The notes under the pieces: model-generated
Told to the model about the DNA's origin: nothing
Database searches by the model: none
The model's input: only the letters and a program-made list of their open reading frames with translations
Part shown: piece by piece, positions 9,007 through 17,041 of the stretch
Layout of the letters: each line of letters opens with the position of its first letter
How positions within the stretch are numbered: the first letter of the stretch is position 1
Assembly (NCBI RefSeq): GCF_014204985.1
Contig: NZ_JACHMP010000001.1
Location: forward strand, 7,316,001 to 7,380,000
Direction: 5' to 3'
DNA length: 64,000 nt
Origin: Streptosporangium becharense
GTDB taxonomy: Bacteria > Actinomycetota > Actinomycetes > Streptosporangiales > Streptosporangiaceae
Program-made: the position numbers and the translations under genes

Positions 9007-9824
9007 CGTTCCCTCATCTCTTCGATCATTTTCAATGACGCTCGCTGGGGGAGGGCCTCTGCTCTGATCGCCTCGTATTTGGTCGTGATGTCCGCCACGT
9101 CGTCGGGCCGATCGGAAACCTGACCTTGACCAGCCGACTCCATATACACACTATTGGTGACACCTCGGGCGTGTGCAATGAAGAATCCGCCCAGAAAACC
9201 CGTGGTGTTGCCCGAGTTCAGGGGGAGAATCTGAACGGTGACGTGGGGTCTCTGCGCCATCGAGAGAAGATGGCCGAGCTGATCTGCCATGATTGACTTG
9301 TCGCCGACGAGGCGGCCCAGAACTCCTTCGTCGAGGACGACCCAGAGCAGGGGTGGGTCTTCCCGCTCTAGGATGTGCTGCCGATCCATTCGGGCGGCCA
9401 CGTTCTGCTCCACCTCCTCCGCCACCGCGCGAGGCTCGTTGCTGAAGAGCACGCGGGCATAGTCCGCTGTCTGGAGAAGCCCCGGCATGATGAGTGGTTG
9501 CCAGGTGTAGAGGTTCTCCGCGGCCTGCTCGATCTCCACCCATGGGCGGAACCAGGCGGGCAGCCGTGACGAGACGTTGTCGATCATCTCCTTGATCCGG
9601 ATGAGTGCGCCGCCCGCTCCCAGGACCTCGTCGCAGCGCCGGGCGAAGTCCGCCGTTGGCGCGCGTCGACCGGTCTCCGCCATCGAGATCGTGCCCAGCG
9701 CGTATCCGGCCCGGCGGGCCAGGCTCGACTGGGTCAGCTCCGCCTCCTGCCGGTAACGCCGCAACTCGTAGCCGAAGAAGGCGATCGGCGACGCACCGGG
9801 GTCGAGCTCTCTCGGATTCGGCAT
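8991..9824 (-). CDS. XRE-family regulator with DUF5753 domain (WhiJ-like)
   Basis: A 277-aa DNA-binding protein: XRE helix-turn-helix at about 13-70 (ELRRYRQEAELTQSSLARRA) and a DUF5753 ligand/partner domain from about 90 to the end (LLQTADYARVLF, VVLDEGVLGR, QRPHVTVQILPL). The ATG at 9824 is chosen because GGAGG lies 7 nt upstream; a longer frame begins at 9857 without a good site. WhiJ-like proteins act in developmental or secondary-metabolic control together with a DUF397 protein, often with an HATPase-type protein nearby, and all three are present here. Confidence 0.9.
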   Translation of the reverse strand: MPNPRELDPGASPIAFFGYELRRYRQEAELTQSSLARRAGYALGTISMAETGRRAPTADFARRCDEVLGAGGALIRIKEMIDNVSSRLPAWFRPWVEIEQAAENLYTWQPLIMPGLLQTADYARVLFSNEPRAVAEEVEQNVAARMDRQHILEREDPPLLWVVLDEGVLGRLVGDKSIMADQLGHLLSMAQRPHVTVQILPLNSGNTTGFLGGFFIAHARGVTNSVYMESAGQGQVSDRPDDVADITTKYEAIRAEALPQRASLKMIEEMRERWTKS

Positions 9825-9959
9825 CGGGCACCTCCTCGATTTCACTCCCGGTTTCACAGAAACCGTTGAATGCGATCCGTAATCTTTTATTCACCGACTG
9901 TAGCGGAACGGTGCGATGCTGCACGGGAATTCAGGAACCCGAGTGCCGGGCAGGTGAGC

Positions 9960-10424
9960 ATGGATCCCGTGAGCGGTTTCCGGAGAAAAGACGTCGACGG
10001 TGAATCGGAGGTGCTGGGAAAGGCGTGTCTGGAACTCGACCCCGCGTCCGCGTCGAAGGCGCGCGCATATGTTCGTGAATGGATCGGCGCGGATCATCCG
10101 GCGTACGAGGACGTCAGGCTGGCGGCCTCCGAGCTGGTCGCCAACGCCGTGCTGCACACCTGCCGGAGGAACCCCGGCGACCTGGTCTCGCTCGCGCTCC
10201 TGCGGAGGGCGGGTCTCCTCCACGTGGCGGTCACCGATCCGGGAGGCGGCCCCTGGGAGCCGGAGGCGCCGCGGGCCGTCCCGGACGACGAGGAGCGCGG
10301 ACGCGGCCTCGGCATCGTCGGCGAGCTGTCGCGGTGGTGCTGGGGAGTCCTCGACCACGCGGACGGGAGCCGCACCGTGTGGTGCGTCCTCGGCGGCCAC
10401 GCGCCGGGCGTGCCGTGCGGGTGA
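9960..10424 (+). CDS. HATPase_c anti-sigma-factor-like ATP-binding protein
   Basis: A 154-aa single-domain GHKL ATPase of the RsbW/SpoIIAB-like actinomycete family. The N box is ASELVANAVLHT (about 60-72), the G1 box is VTDPGGGPWEP, and the G2 box is ERGRGLGIVGELS. It would bind or phosphorylate partner proteins in the cytoplasm. The ATG at 9960 follows GGTGAG; longer frames from 9870 lack a ribosome site. It diverges from the XRE-DUF5753 gene across about 135 bp, a common arrangement for WhiJ-type clusters. Confidence 0.85.
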   Translation: MDPVSGFRRKDVDGESEVLGKACLELDPASASKARAYVREWIGADHPAYEDVRLAASELVANAVLHTCRRNPGDLVSLALLRRAGLLHVAVTDPGGGPWEPEAPRAVPDDEERGRGLGIVGELSRWCWGVLDHADGSRTVWCVLGGHAPGVPCG

Positions 10425-10567
10425 GCCACCGGCCGCGACGTGGATTCGCGCCAGCGGGTGCCGGCGGCCACGGGACCGGACCGAAGGTCACGGCCGACGA
10501 GATCAGGCCGGACGGCCGCGGCCGGGCCGGTGATCGTGGTCTGCCGCCGCCGGCGCCGGCGCCGGCC

Positions 10568-12346
10568 CTACCCGGCTCCGGTCTGCGCGCGGACCATCCG
10601 CGCGTACAGGCCGTGCCGGTCGCCCAGCAGGTCCAGCCGGGTGCCGTGCTGGGCCACCAGCCCTCCCTCCAGCGCCACCACGGTGTCGAAGGACTCCAGC
10701 ACGCCGAACCGGTGAGTGATCATCACGGTCGTCCGTCCCCGTCGTTCGGCGAGGACCGCCTCGACCACCTCCGACTCGGTGATCGGGTCGAGCGCGGACG
10801 TCGCCTCGTCGAGCACGAGCACGGGTGTGTCGGCCAGCAGCGCGCGGGCCAGGGCGATGCGCTGCCGCTCACCGCCGGAGAACAACGCCCCCCGCTCGCC
10901 CACCGGCGAGTCGTAGCCGTCGGGCAGTGCCGCGATCCGGTCGTGGATCCGGGTGATCCGGCAGACCCGCACCAGGTCGTCGGCCGTGGCGTGGGGGGCG
11001 GCGTAGCGGAGGTTGTCGGCGACCGACCCCTGGAGGAGGAAGGGGTCCTGCACGGCGATGCAGATCCGGCCGGGCAGCGGGGCCCGGATCTCCGTCCCGT
11101 CGAGCAGCACCTTCCCCACGGCCGGCGGGTGCAGCCCGGCGAGCAGGTGACCCAGCGTCGTCTTGCCGGACCCGCTCGGGCCGACGACCAGCGTGGTGGA
11201 CCCGGCCGGGATGTCGAGGCTCACACCGGACAGCGCGGGACGATTCTCCTCGCCCGCCCCGGCGTAGCGGAAGCCGACCCCGCGGACGCTGAGCGCGCCG
11301 GGCCCGGGGATCCGGTCCTCGTCCGGTTCCGGCTCCGGTACGGGTTCCGGCCGCAGGTCGAGGTAGTCGAACACCCGCTGGAAGGCACCCGTGGCGGAAC
11401 GGATCTCGGTGGAGACGTGCAGGAGTTGGCCGAGGGGCTGGTAGATCCTCGCCTGCAGCACGGTGAAGGCGGCGAGCGTGCCAGGGGTGATCCCGTCCGT
11501 CAACCCGGCCGCCACGAACACCAGGTAGGGGGTCAGGACGAAGAAGACGTGTCCGGCGCTCAGCACCCACTGGGTCACCAGTGCGGAGCGCACTCCCAGC
11601 CGGGCCAGCCGTTCGCTCTCCGCGGCGAACCCGGCGGCCTCGTCGCCGCGCCTGCCGTGGACCCGGGACAGGATGACGCCGCCCAGGGAGAGGCGCTCGG
11701 CGACGGCGGAGGAGAGCTCCGCGCGGGCGCGCTGGCCGTCTGCCGACAGCCTGTCCAGCACCCGTCCCGACCGGGAGCTGACCAGCAGGACGAGCGGGGC
11801 GAGCACCAGGGCGACGCCCGCCAGCGCCGGGGAGAGGAACACCATCGCGCCGGCCGAGACCAGCAGCCCGATGGTCCCCGCGAGCACGCTCGGCAGCGTG
11901 TCCTTGACCGCGTACTCGATCTGGGCGGTGTCGCCGGCCAGCCGCGACTGGATCTCACCGCCCTTCTCGGCGGTGAAGAAGGCCAGTGGCATGCGCTGGA
12001 GGCGGTCGAACATCTCCGTCCGCAGGCCGTGCACCACCCGCTGGGCGACGCGGGCGGTCAGCCAGGTCTGTGCGAGGTCCACCGCTCCCACCGCGCAGGC
12101 CAGGGCCGCCGCGGTGGCGGCGAGCGTGGCGAGCAGCGGCAGGTCCGGGCCGCCCGGACCGAAGAGCGCGCGGTCGAAGACCGTCTGCGTCAGCAGGGGG
12201 ACGGCGGTGTTGAAGACGGAGTAGGCGGCGATGAGCAGGACGACGAGGAACAGGGCGGACCTGTGCGGCAGGAACAGTCGCACCGTCCTGCGCCGGACCC
12301 CGTGAGCCGGTGAGGGCTGCGGATCGGGGAGGGAGCGCTCGTCCAC
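10568..12346 (-). CDS. lanT: ABC exporter (permease-ATPase fusion) of the lanthipeptide locus
   Basis: A 592-aa half-transporter: six predicted transmembrane helices (first around LFLVVLLIAAYSVFNTAVPL) followed by an ATPase domain with Walker A VGPSGSGKTT, signature FSGGERQRIALARAL and Walker B VLVLDEATSALD. There is no N-terminal C39 peptidase domain, so leader removal must be done elsewhere, as is usual for class III/IV lanthipeptide systems. The GTG at 12346, with AAGGA upstream, is preferred over a GTG at 12418, because the longer form would translate through the perfect hairpin at 12380-12413 and add a Pro/Arg-rich tail. It probably exports the modified peptide. Confidence 0.82.
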   Translation of the reverse strand: MDERSLPDPQPSPAHGVRRRTVRLFLPHRSALFLVVLLIAAYSVFNTAVPLLTQTVFDRALFGPGGPDLPLLATLAATAAALACAVGAVDLAQTWLTARVAQRVVHGLRTEMFDRLQRMPLAFFTAEKGGEIQSRLAGDTAQIEYAVKDTLPSVLAGTIGLLVSAGAMVFLSPALAGVALVLAPLVLLVSSRSGRVLDRLSADGQRARAELSSAVAERLSLGGVILSRVHGRRGDEAAGFAAESERLARLGVRSALVTQWVLSAGHVFFVLTPYLVFVAAGLTDGITPGTLAAFTVLQARIYQPLGQLLHVSTEIRSATGAFQRVFDYLDLRPEPVPEPEPDEDRIPGPGALSVRGVGFRYAGAGEENRPALSGVSLDIPAGSTTLVVGPSGSGKTTLGHLLAGLHPPAVGKVLLDGTEIRAPLPGRICIAVQDPFLLQGSVADNLRYAAPHATADDLVRVCRITRIHDRIAALPDGYDSPVGERGALFSGGERQRIALARALLADTPVLVLDEATSALDPITESEVVEAVLAERRGRTTVMITHRFGVLESFDTVVALEGGLVAQHGTRLDLLGDRHGLYARMVRAQTGAG

Positions 12347-12379
12347 GGTCGGCCTGTCCTTGTCTGGAGAACGGGGCGG

Positions 12380-12413
12380 GGCCCCGCCCGCCCGGGACCG
12401 GGCGGGCGGGGCC
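12380..12413 (-). terminator. Perfect 14-bp GC hairpin between precursor and exporter (attenuator/terminator)
   Basis: GGCCCCGCCCGCCC (12380-12393) and its exact complement (12400-12413) form a 14-bp stem with a 6-nt GGGACC loop, starting 7 nt after the precursor stop. There is no T-tract. Hairpins at this spot in lantibiotic operons often stabilise the precursor mRNA and let only part of the transcription run on into downstream genes. Confidence 0.7.
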
Positions 12414-12419
12414 GTCACA

Positions 12420-12530
12420 TCAGTTGTTGGTGCAGCCGTCGTGCTTCTTGCAGTGGCTCAGGCGAAGAGCCTCGTTGGCGCCGGGCTCGATCTCCTGAAG
12501 GGCCTGCAGGTCCTCGACGTTGATCGACAT
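12420..12530 (-). CDS. lanA: Class IV lanthipeptide precursor peptide
   Basis: A 36-aa peptide. The leader is about 24 residues (MSINVEDLQALQEIEPGANE and on to LRL), acidic and helical, with a DLQALQ segment resembling the (L/I)xxLQ recognition motif of class III/IV leaders. The proposed core is SHCKKHDGCTNN with one Ser, one Thr and two Cys, so one or two thioether rings are possible (Ser25 with Cys27 or Cys33; Thr34 may stay dehydrated or free). A strong AAGGAGGT site lies at 12537-12544, 6 nt before the ATG. It sits between the synthetase and exporter genes on the same strand. The leader/core boundary is inferred. Confidence 0.85.
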   Translation of the reverse strand: MSINVEDLQALQEIEPGANEALRLSHCKKHDGCTNN

Positions 12531-12584
12531 GGTCGTACCTCCTTGTGTGGTAGCGGAGCCGCCTCGGGCGGCCGCTGCCTGCCG

Positions 12585-15251
12585 TCACCGTTCCCGGGCG
12601 GGAGCGGTGAGTCTGTGGGCGTCGTCGAGCATCCACAGCCGGGGATGCCGGTGACGCAGTCGGAGGAGGAAGGCGGCGGTGCCCGCCGTGCCTCCGAGGA
12701 AAGTGAGCGCGGGGCGCCCGTCGCGGCCGGGGACGAGCAGCCGGCCGGAGCGCTCGACCGCCCAGGTCTCCAGGCAACCGGCCAGGTCCGCGGCCTGCCG
12801 GTGATAGCGGTCCTCACCGGTGAAGTCGGCCATGTCGAGCAGGAACTCGCCGTCGCCGGGGAGCCCGTGACACGGCACCGTGCCCGACTGCCACCGGGTG
12901 CGGTGGACCGCCGTCGCCGCGGCGCGGGCGAGGTCCAGGGCCTGCTCGTCGCCGGTGGCGCTCCAGTAGCGCACCAGGAAGGAGCCGACGCCCGACGATC
13001 CGCTGCACCAGTGCGGACGGCGCGGGCGCGACGTCTCCAGGTCTGCGCGGAGGGTGGGCCACCAGGCGGTGTCGCCGTCGAGGTCCGCGTACGCGTAGAA
13101 GGTGCGGGCGATCTCGTCGACGGTCGCCGCCCAGTCCGGCCGGTCCAGGATCCGGCTCGCCTGCAGCAGCGCGGTCCCGATGCCGGCGATGCCGTGCGCG
13201 AAGCCGAAGTGGTTGGCCCCGGCGAGACCGGAGTCGAAGTCCTGCGGTATCGGCCACTGCGGATGCCCGTCCAGGTAGGAGCGCGCGTCGTGCAGGTTCC
13301 GGAAGATCTCGGTGGCGTGGTCCCGCAGCGCCGCCTCCCTGGTGCGCAGCGCGACGCGCAGGACCGCCATGCCGCACCCGGCCAGCCCGTGGGTCACGTC
13401 GGGGCTGGGGTGGTCCGCGGGCAGCAGGGCCGCGGCCCGCGCTGCGAACCGCGCCAGCTCCGCGTCACCCAGGGCCGTCGCCGCGTCGCACAATGCCCAC
13501 ACCGCTCCGGAGCGTCCGAAGTAGAGGCCGGGCCGCCAGACGTCCTCCTCCTCCAGTCGCCGTCGCAGCCAGCCGGAGAGCGCGGTCACCGCGTCGGCCG
13601 TCTCCGCCTCGGGCAGTGCCTGGGTCAGCACGGCGAGGAAACCGGCCGCGCCGCCGTTCACCGAGCACGGATCGGTCTCGGCTCCCGCGTCGGCGGGGTC
13701 CGTCCACGGCGACAGGCCGTCGTCGCGCGCGTCGACCGCCTCGACCAGGTGCGCGATCCCGTCGTCGATCAGGCGGTCGATCCGCTCGGGGGCCGGGCCC
13801 GCGCCTTCGGAGAAGGACTGCTCCGGGGTGAGCCCGGCGAGGAACCGTTCGCAGTCCGCCAGAGACCAGCGCCGCTGCGGTTCCGTCGCCATCAGGCCCT
13901 CGACGAGGGGCCGCAGCAGGGCCAGCGTGGGGCCGGCCGTGGACGCCGCCGCGATGCGGGGCAGCACCGGCGGGTCCGGGTGCGCGCCGACCGCCAGGAA
14001 GTACATCATCGCGCCGAGGCTGTAGAGGTCGGCGGCCGGCTCCGGCGCGGGCCGGAACTCTCCCCCGTGCTCCGCCAGCTCCGGCGCGAGGTAGCCCTTG
14101 GTCCCGCCCACCATGACGACGGTGCCCGGCACGGTCGCGTGCTCCAGGTCGATGAGCCGGAGCCCGCCGTCGGGCAGCAGCATCACGTTGTTCGGTGACA
14201 GGTCGCGGAACACGTACTCCCGTTCGTGCACCGCCTTCACCAGCTCCACCAGCCGGCCGGCGATCGGCAGGACCGCCGCCGCGTCGTTGCCGAACCCGCT
14301 CTCGCCCAGCGGCCCGGCGTTCCCGTCCGACCAGCGTTGCAGCGTGATCCCCGGGATGAACTCCTCGACGAGGAAGACGTGTCCGCCCTGCTCGAAGAAG
14401 TCCACCAGGGCGGGCACCGCCCCGCTGCCGGCCAGCCGCTCCAGGGACGAGCGCTCCGTCGCGATCCGGTCCCGCGCGTCCCTGCCGCCCAGGTCGGCGC
14501 AGGCGTGCGGGCGGCCCTCCTTGACGACCACCTGCCGCCCGGTCTTGGTGTCCTCTGCGAGATACACCCCGCCGCGGTTGGCGTGCCGTACGGCCTCGCG
14601 GACGACGAACCGGTCGTTCAGCATGACCGAGGACGCTCCGGAACGTCGCTGCGCCTGCGGAGCCTCGAACGGGCAGACCGCGAACGACGGCGGGGAGAAA
14701 CGCGGCTGCCGCTCGTCGAGGACGAACCGGCCCTCGGGGGAGCGCAATCGGATCTCGTAGAACCCGTCGTTGCCCAGCACCCGGTGCCCGCTGAAGGCGC
14801 CGTAGCGGTAGTGCACGATTCCGCCTGGCCGGTATGGGCGGTCGGAGAGGATCACAGGCCCGGGAAGGCCCCGGGTCGCCTCGTCCAGGAGGGCGGCCAG
14901 GCGTACCGACTCTGCGTCGTCACGCGGGTAGACGGTGACGAACTTCCCGGCCTGCGCACGGCTGCAGTGCGGTTGGAGAAGGTCCCAGTAGTCACGCAGC
15001 CGGGCGGGGAACTTGAACGCGCAGCCGGCCTCGGCCAGTACCCGCGCCACCCTGGAGAGGACCACGGGGGCGGAGAGCATCGTCGCCGAGACGTGCAGCT
15101 TCCATCCCTGGTCGGGCAGCTCGTGCGTCTTCGGTGCGACCTTGCACCAGAAGCCGTCCTCGGTGATCGACCACTCTCGCGTCTCCGCACGGTCGAGTTC
15201 GGCGGCCACGATGTCCCGCAGGAGGTCGGGGTCTTCCGAATACGTACTCAT
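12585..15251 (-). CDS. lanL: Class IV lanthipeptide synthetase (lyase-kinase-cyclase)
   Basis: An 888-aa trifunctional enzyme that phosphorylates, eliminates and cyclises Ser/Thr/Cys in the precursor. Order: N-terminal lyase region (GWKLHVSATML), Ser/Thr-kinase-like domain (VVVKEG lysine, FRDLSPNNVML catalytic loop, LIDLEHA metal loop), then a LanC-like cyclase. The cyclase keeps the zinc ligands: Cys749 in WCSGSSGVG and Cys794-His795 in PCHGLPG. Class III LanKC enzymes lack these, so this is class IV. The ATG at 15251 is used; a GTG at 15317 with GGAG upstream is a possible alternative adding 22 residues. It is the first gene of a three-gene unit with precursor and exporter. Confidence 0.92.
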   Translation of the reverse strand: MSTYSEDPDLLRDIVAAELDRAETREWSITEDGFWCKVAPKTHELPDQGWKLHVSATMLSAPVVLSRVARVLAEAGCAFKFPARLRDYWDLLQPHCSRAQAGKFVTVYPRDDAESVRLAALLDEATRGLPGPVILSDRPYRPGGIVHYRYGAFSGHRVLGNDGFYEIRLRSPEGRFVLDERQPRFSPPSFAVCPFEAPQAQRRSGASSVMLNDRFVVREAVRHANRGGVYLAEDTKTGRQVVVKEGRPHACADLGGRDARDRIATERSSLERLAGSGAVPALVDFFEQGGHVFLVEEFIPGITLQRWSDGNAGPLGESGFGNDAAAVLPIAGRLVELVKAVHEREYVFRDLSPNNVMLLPDGGLRLIDLEHATVPGTVVMVGGTKGYLAPELAEHGGEFRPAPEPAADLYSLGAMMYFLAVGAHPDPPVLPRIAAASTAGPTLALLRPLVEGLMATEPQRRWSLADCERFLAGLTPEQSFSEGAGPAPERIDRLIDDGIAHLVEAVDARDDGLSPWTDPADAGAETDPCSVNGGAAGFLAVLTQALPEAETADAVTALSGWLRRRLEEEDVWRPGLYFGRSGAVWALCDAATALGDAELARFAARAAALLPADHPSPDVTHGLAGCGMAVLRVALRTREAALRDHATEIFRNLHDARSYLDGHPQWPIPQDFDSGLAGANHFGFAHGIAGIGTALLQASRILDRPDWAATVDEIARTFYAYADLDGDTAWWPTLRADLETSRPRRPHWCSGSSGVGSFLVRYWSATGDEQALDLARAAATAVHRTRWQSGTVPCHGLPGDGEFLLDMADFTGEDRYHRQAADLAGCLETWAVERSGRLLVPGRDGRPALTFLGGTAGTAAFLLRLRHRHPRLWMLDDAHRLTAPARER

Positions 15252-15692
15252 GCGTTGCTCACTCTCGGTCGTCACGGGTTCCCGTACGTGAATGAGGAGA
15301 ACGTCCGGGATGTTCACCGGATGTTCTCCGGCGACCCGTTGTTCCGTTGGTCATGTTTGCCATTCGTACTTGTGAATGGCTTGCAACCGTTTTAAATCCA
15401 GGTGAGAGCTTGTTGGGCGGGCCCAAAAAGCCAAAAGGTAGTGCCCTAAAGTATGAAATGTCCGATTTTCGGATGGCCGGTATCGCGGTCGCCGGTCCTC
15501 GTGCGCCTGTTTCCGCCACGTGACGTAGTCGGCGTGTTACACATGCTCCGGCCCGCGATTCAGACGTGTCTCCGGGAGCGGCACCGACGGCGCCGGCCAC
15601 GCTTCATCGGCTCTCCTGTGCGCGTACTGAGTGCTGTGACTGGAAACGATCACCAGCTTGGCACTGGCATGGTGGGTAGCAGAATCCACCGT
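15252..15692. other. 441-bp intergenic region upstream of the lanthipeptide synthetase gene
   Basis: Locally AT-richer DNA (about 15345-15480) that should hold the lanthipeptide promoter on the minus strand and the promoter of the truncated acetyltransferase on the plus strand. I find no supportable gene or clear palindrome. Confidence 0.4.
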
Positions 15693-16090
15693 ATGAGCGA
15701 AGATGGTTACTCGTTGCGGGTTGCAACGGCCGACGATGCGGACTTCCTCACGGACATGCTCGTGGCTGCTGTGAACTGGGATCCTGCTCGGGAAGCGGTC
15801 GGCCGCGACCGTGTCCTCATGGATCGCCAAACGGCTCGCTACGTCGAAGGCTGGCCTCGGCCGGGTGATCTCGGAGTGGTTGCTGTCGAGGCAGGTGGGC
15901 AACCGGTCGGTGCGGCCTGGCTACGATTGTTCAGTCCTGATGATCCCGGCTACGGGTTTGTGTCCGAGGACATCCCAGAACTGTCTGTGGGCGTTCTCCC
16001 GTTGTGGCGGGGCAAGGGGGTGGGACGTGCCTTGTTGACCGAGGTTGCTCAGCGAGCAGCGGAACGAGGCTTCGCTCGCATTTGTCTGAA
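15693..16090 (+). pseudogene. GNAT acetyltransferase truncated by an IS element
   Basis: The first about 132 residues of a GNAT N-acetyltransferase starting MSEDGYSLRVATADDADFLT. The acetyl-CoA-binding segment LPLWRGKGVGRALLTEVAQ is present, but the frame breaks after ARICL where the inverted repeat of an IS5-family element begins (16091). A further 8 codons (to the stop at 16115) are IS-derived. The normal C-terminal strands are missing and no remainder is recognisable beyond the IS block at 19751. Probably non-functional. Confidence 0.8.
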
Positions 16091-16117
16091 AACGTGTTTG
16101 AGAGGTGATCGTTAGCC

Positions 16118-16487
16118 TCAGCGAGCCCATTCCAGCGGGCGAGGTCCAGGCCGCTGAGCGGGACGACCTCGGGTGATGCGCCGCAGCAACGTGCTGATCG
16201 CTGCCCATCGGGTCATCGCCTCGCTGGTCGGCGGTCGACGCTCGTAGTCCCGGGCCAGCCGCCGGTGCATCATCAGCCAGGCCAGTGCCCGCTCCACCAC
16301 CCACCGCTTGGGATGCACCTGAAATCCCCGCTGACCGGCGGGCTTGGCGACGATGCGCACGATGATGTCCAGCACCTGGCGCGCCCAGGTCACCAGCCGC
16401 CCAGAAAAGCCCTGATCGGCGAAGACCACCCGGCAAGAGCAGGTCAGATACAGCCCCAGCAGCAAGGTCGTGGCCCCGGCGCGGTCC
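16118..16487 (-). pseudogene. C-terminal part of the interrupted IS5-family transposase
   Basis: About 122 codons reading RAGATTLLLGLYLTC, then VFADQGFSGRLVTWA and the C-terminal glutamate motif RWVVERALAWLMMHRRLARD. This is the second half of the DDE transposase whose first half lies at 18098-18570. The split point restores VQD-RAGA when the IS3 insert and one copy of GGTCC are removed. Confidence 0.85.
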
Positions 16488-16567
16488 CTCTCTGTCAGTC
16501 TCCTGTGAGACAGGGGACGCATGAGTCCTTCTGATGTGAAGCAGGGCGAGACAGGACGATCAAGACA

Positions 16568-17041
16568 GTGACGATGACCCTCGCCGACCAGACCGCCATG
16601 ACCGGGCAGGATGGTCGCGTGACCGAACAGCAGCCGGGCCGGCCCAAGCGGCGCACCTTCACCAAGGCCTACAAGGCGCGGATCCTGGCGGCCTTCGACG
16701 CCCTGCCCGAGGGCAGCGCCGAGCGCGGCGCCCTGCTGCGCAAGGAACGGCTGTACCACTCCCACATCGAGCACTGGCGCAAGCAGGCCGAAAACGGCAC
16801 CCTGGCCGCCTCGACGGGAAAACCGGCCCGCAGCGCCGAGGCCGAGGAGATGACCCTGCTGCGGGCCGAGAACAAGAAGCTCAAGGCCGAGGCTGCCAAG
16901 CTCGAAGCCCGCAATGAGAAACTCGCCGGCGAACTCGGAAAGACCAGAACGGCCCTGGACATCGCGGGAAAGCATTCGCGCTGCTGCAGGACATCTCAAG
17001 CAGCGCGGACTCCGACAAGAGCTGAACCGGGTCCTCGATGA
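16568..17041 (+). CDS. IS3-family OrfA (transposase DNA-binding subunit)
   Basis: A 157-aa frame with a helix-turn-helix region (RRTFTKAYKARILAAFDALP) followed by a leucine-zipper coiled coil (LLRAENKKLKAEAAKLEAR), the classical OrfA layout. The last about 25 residues look wrong: after DIAGK the next frame reads AFALLQDISSSADSDKS and stops, as expected for the family, implying a one-base deletion near 16970. The element may therefore be impaired in making the OrfAB fusion. Confidence 0.75.
   Translation: MTMTLADQTAMTGQDGRVTEQQPGRPKRRTFTKAYKARILAAFDALPEGSAERGALLRKERLYHSHIEHWRKQAENGTLAASTGKPARSAEAEEMTLLRAENKKLKAEAAKLEARNEKLAGELGKTRTALDIAGKHSRCCRTSQAARTPTRAEPGPR

Noticed and set aside
10079..12313. 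A 744-codon plus-strand frame opposite the lanthipeptide exporter
   Set aside because: The ABC exporter on the minus strand has Walker A, signature and Walker B motifs; the plus frame has none.
12346..12418. Exporter start at GTG 12418
   Set aside because: It would translate the perfect hairpin and add a low-complexity tail; GTG 12346 has a better upstream site and fits family length.
12585..15251. Class III (LanKC) synthetase
   Set aside because: LanKC cyclase domains lack zinc ligands, whereas Cys749, Cys794 and His795 are all present here.
15252..15353. A short minus-strand peptide starting MTNGTTGRRRTSGEHPG as an additional precursor
   Set aside because: It overlaps the synthetase start region in another frame, has no Cys and no ribosome site.
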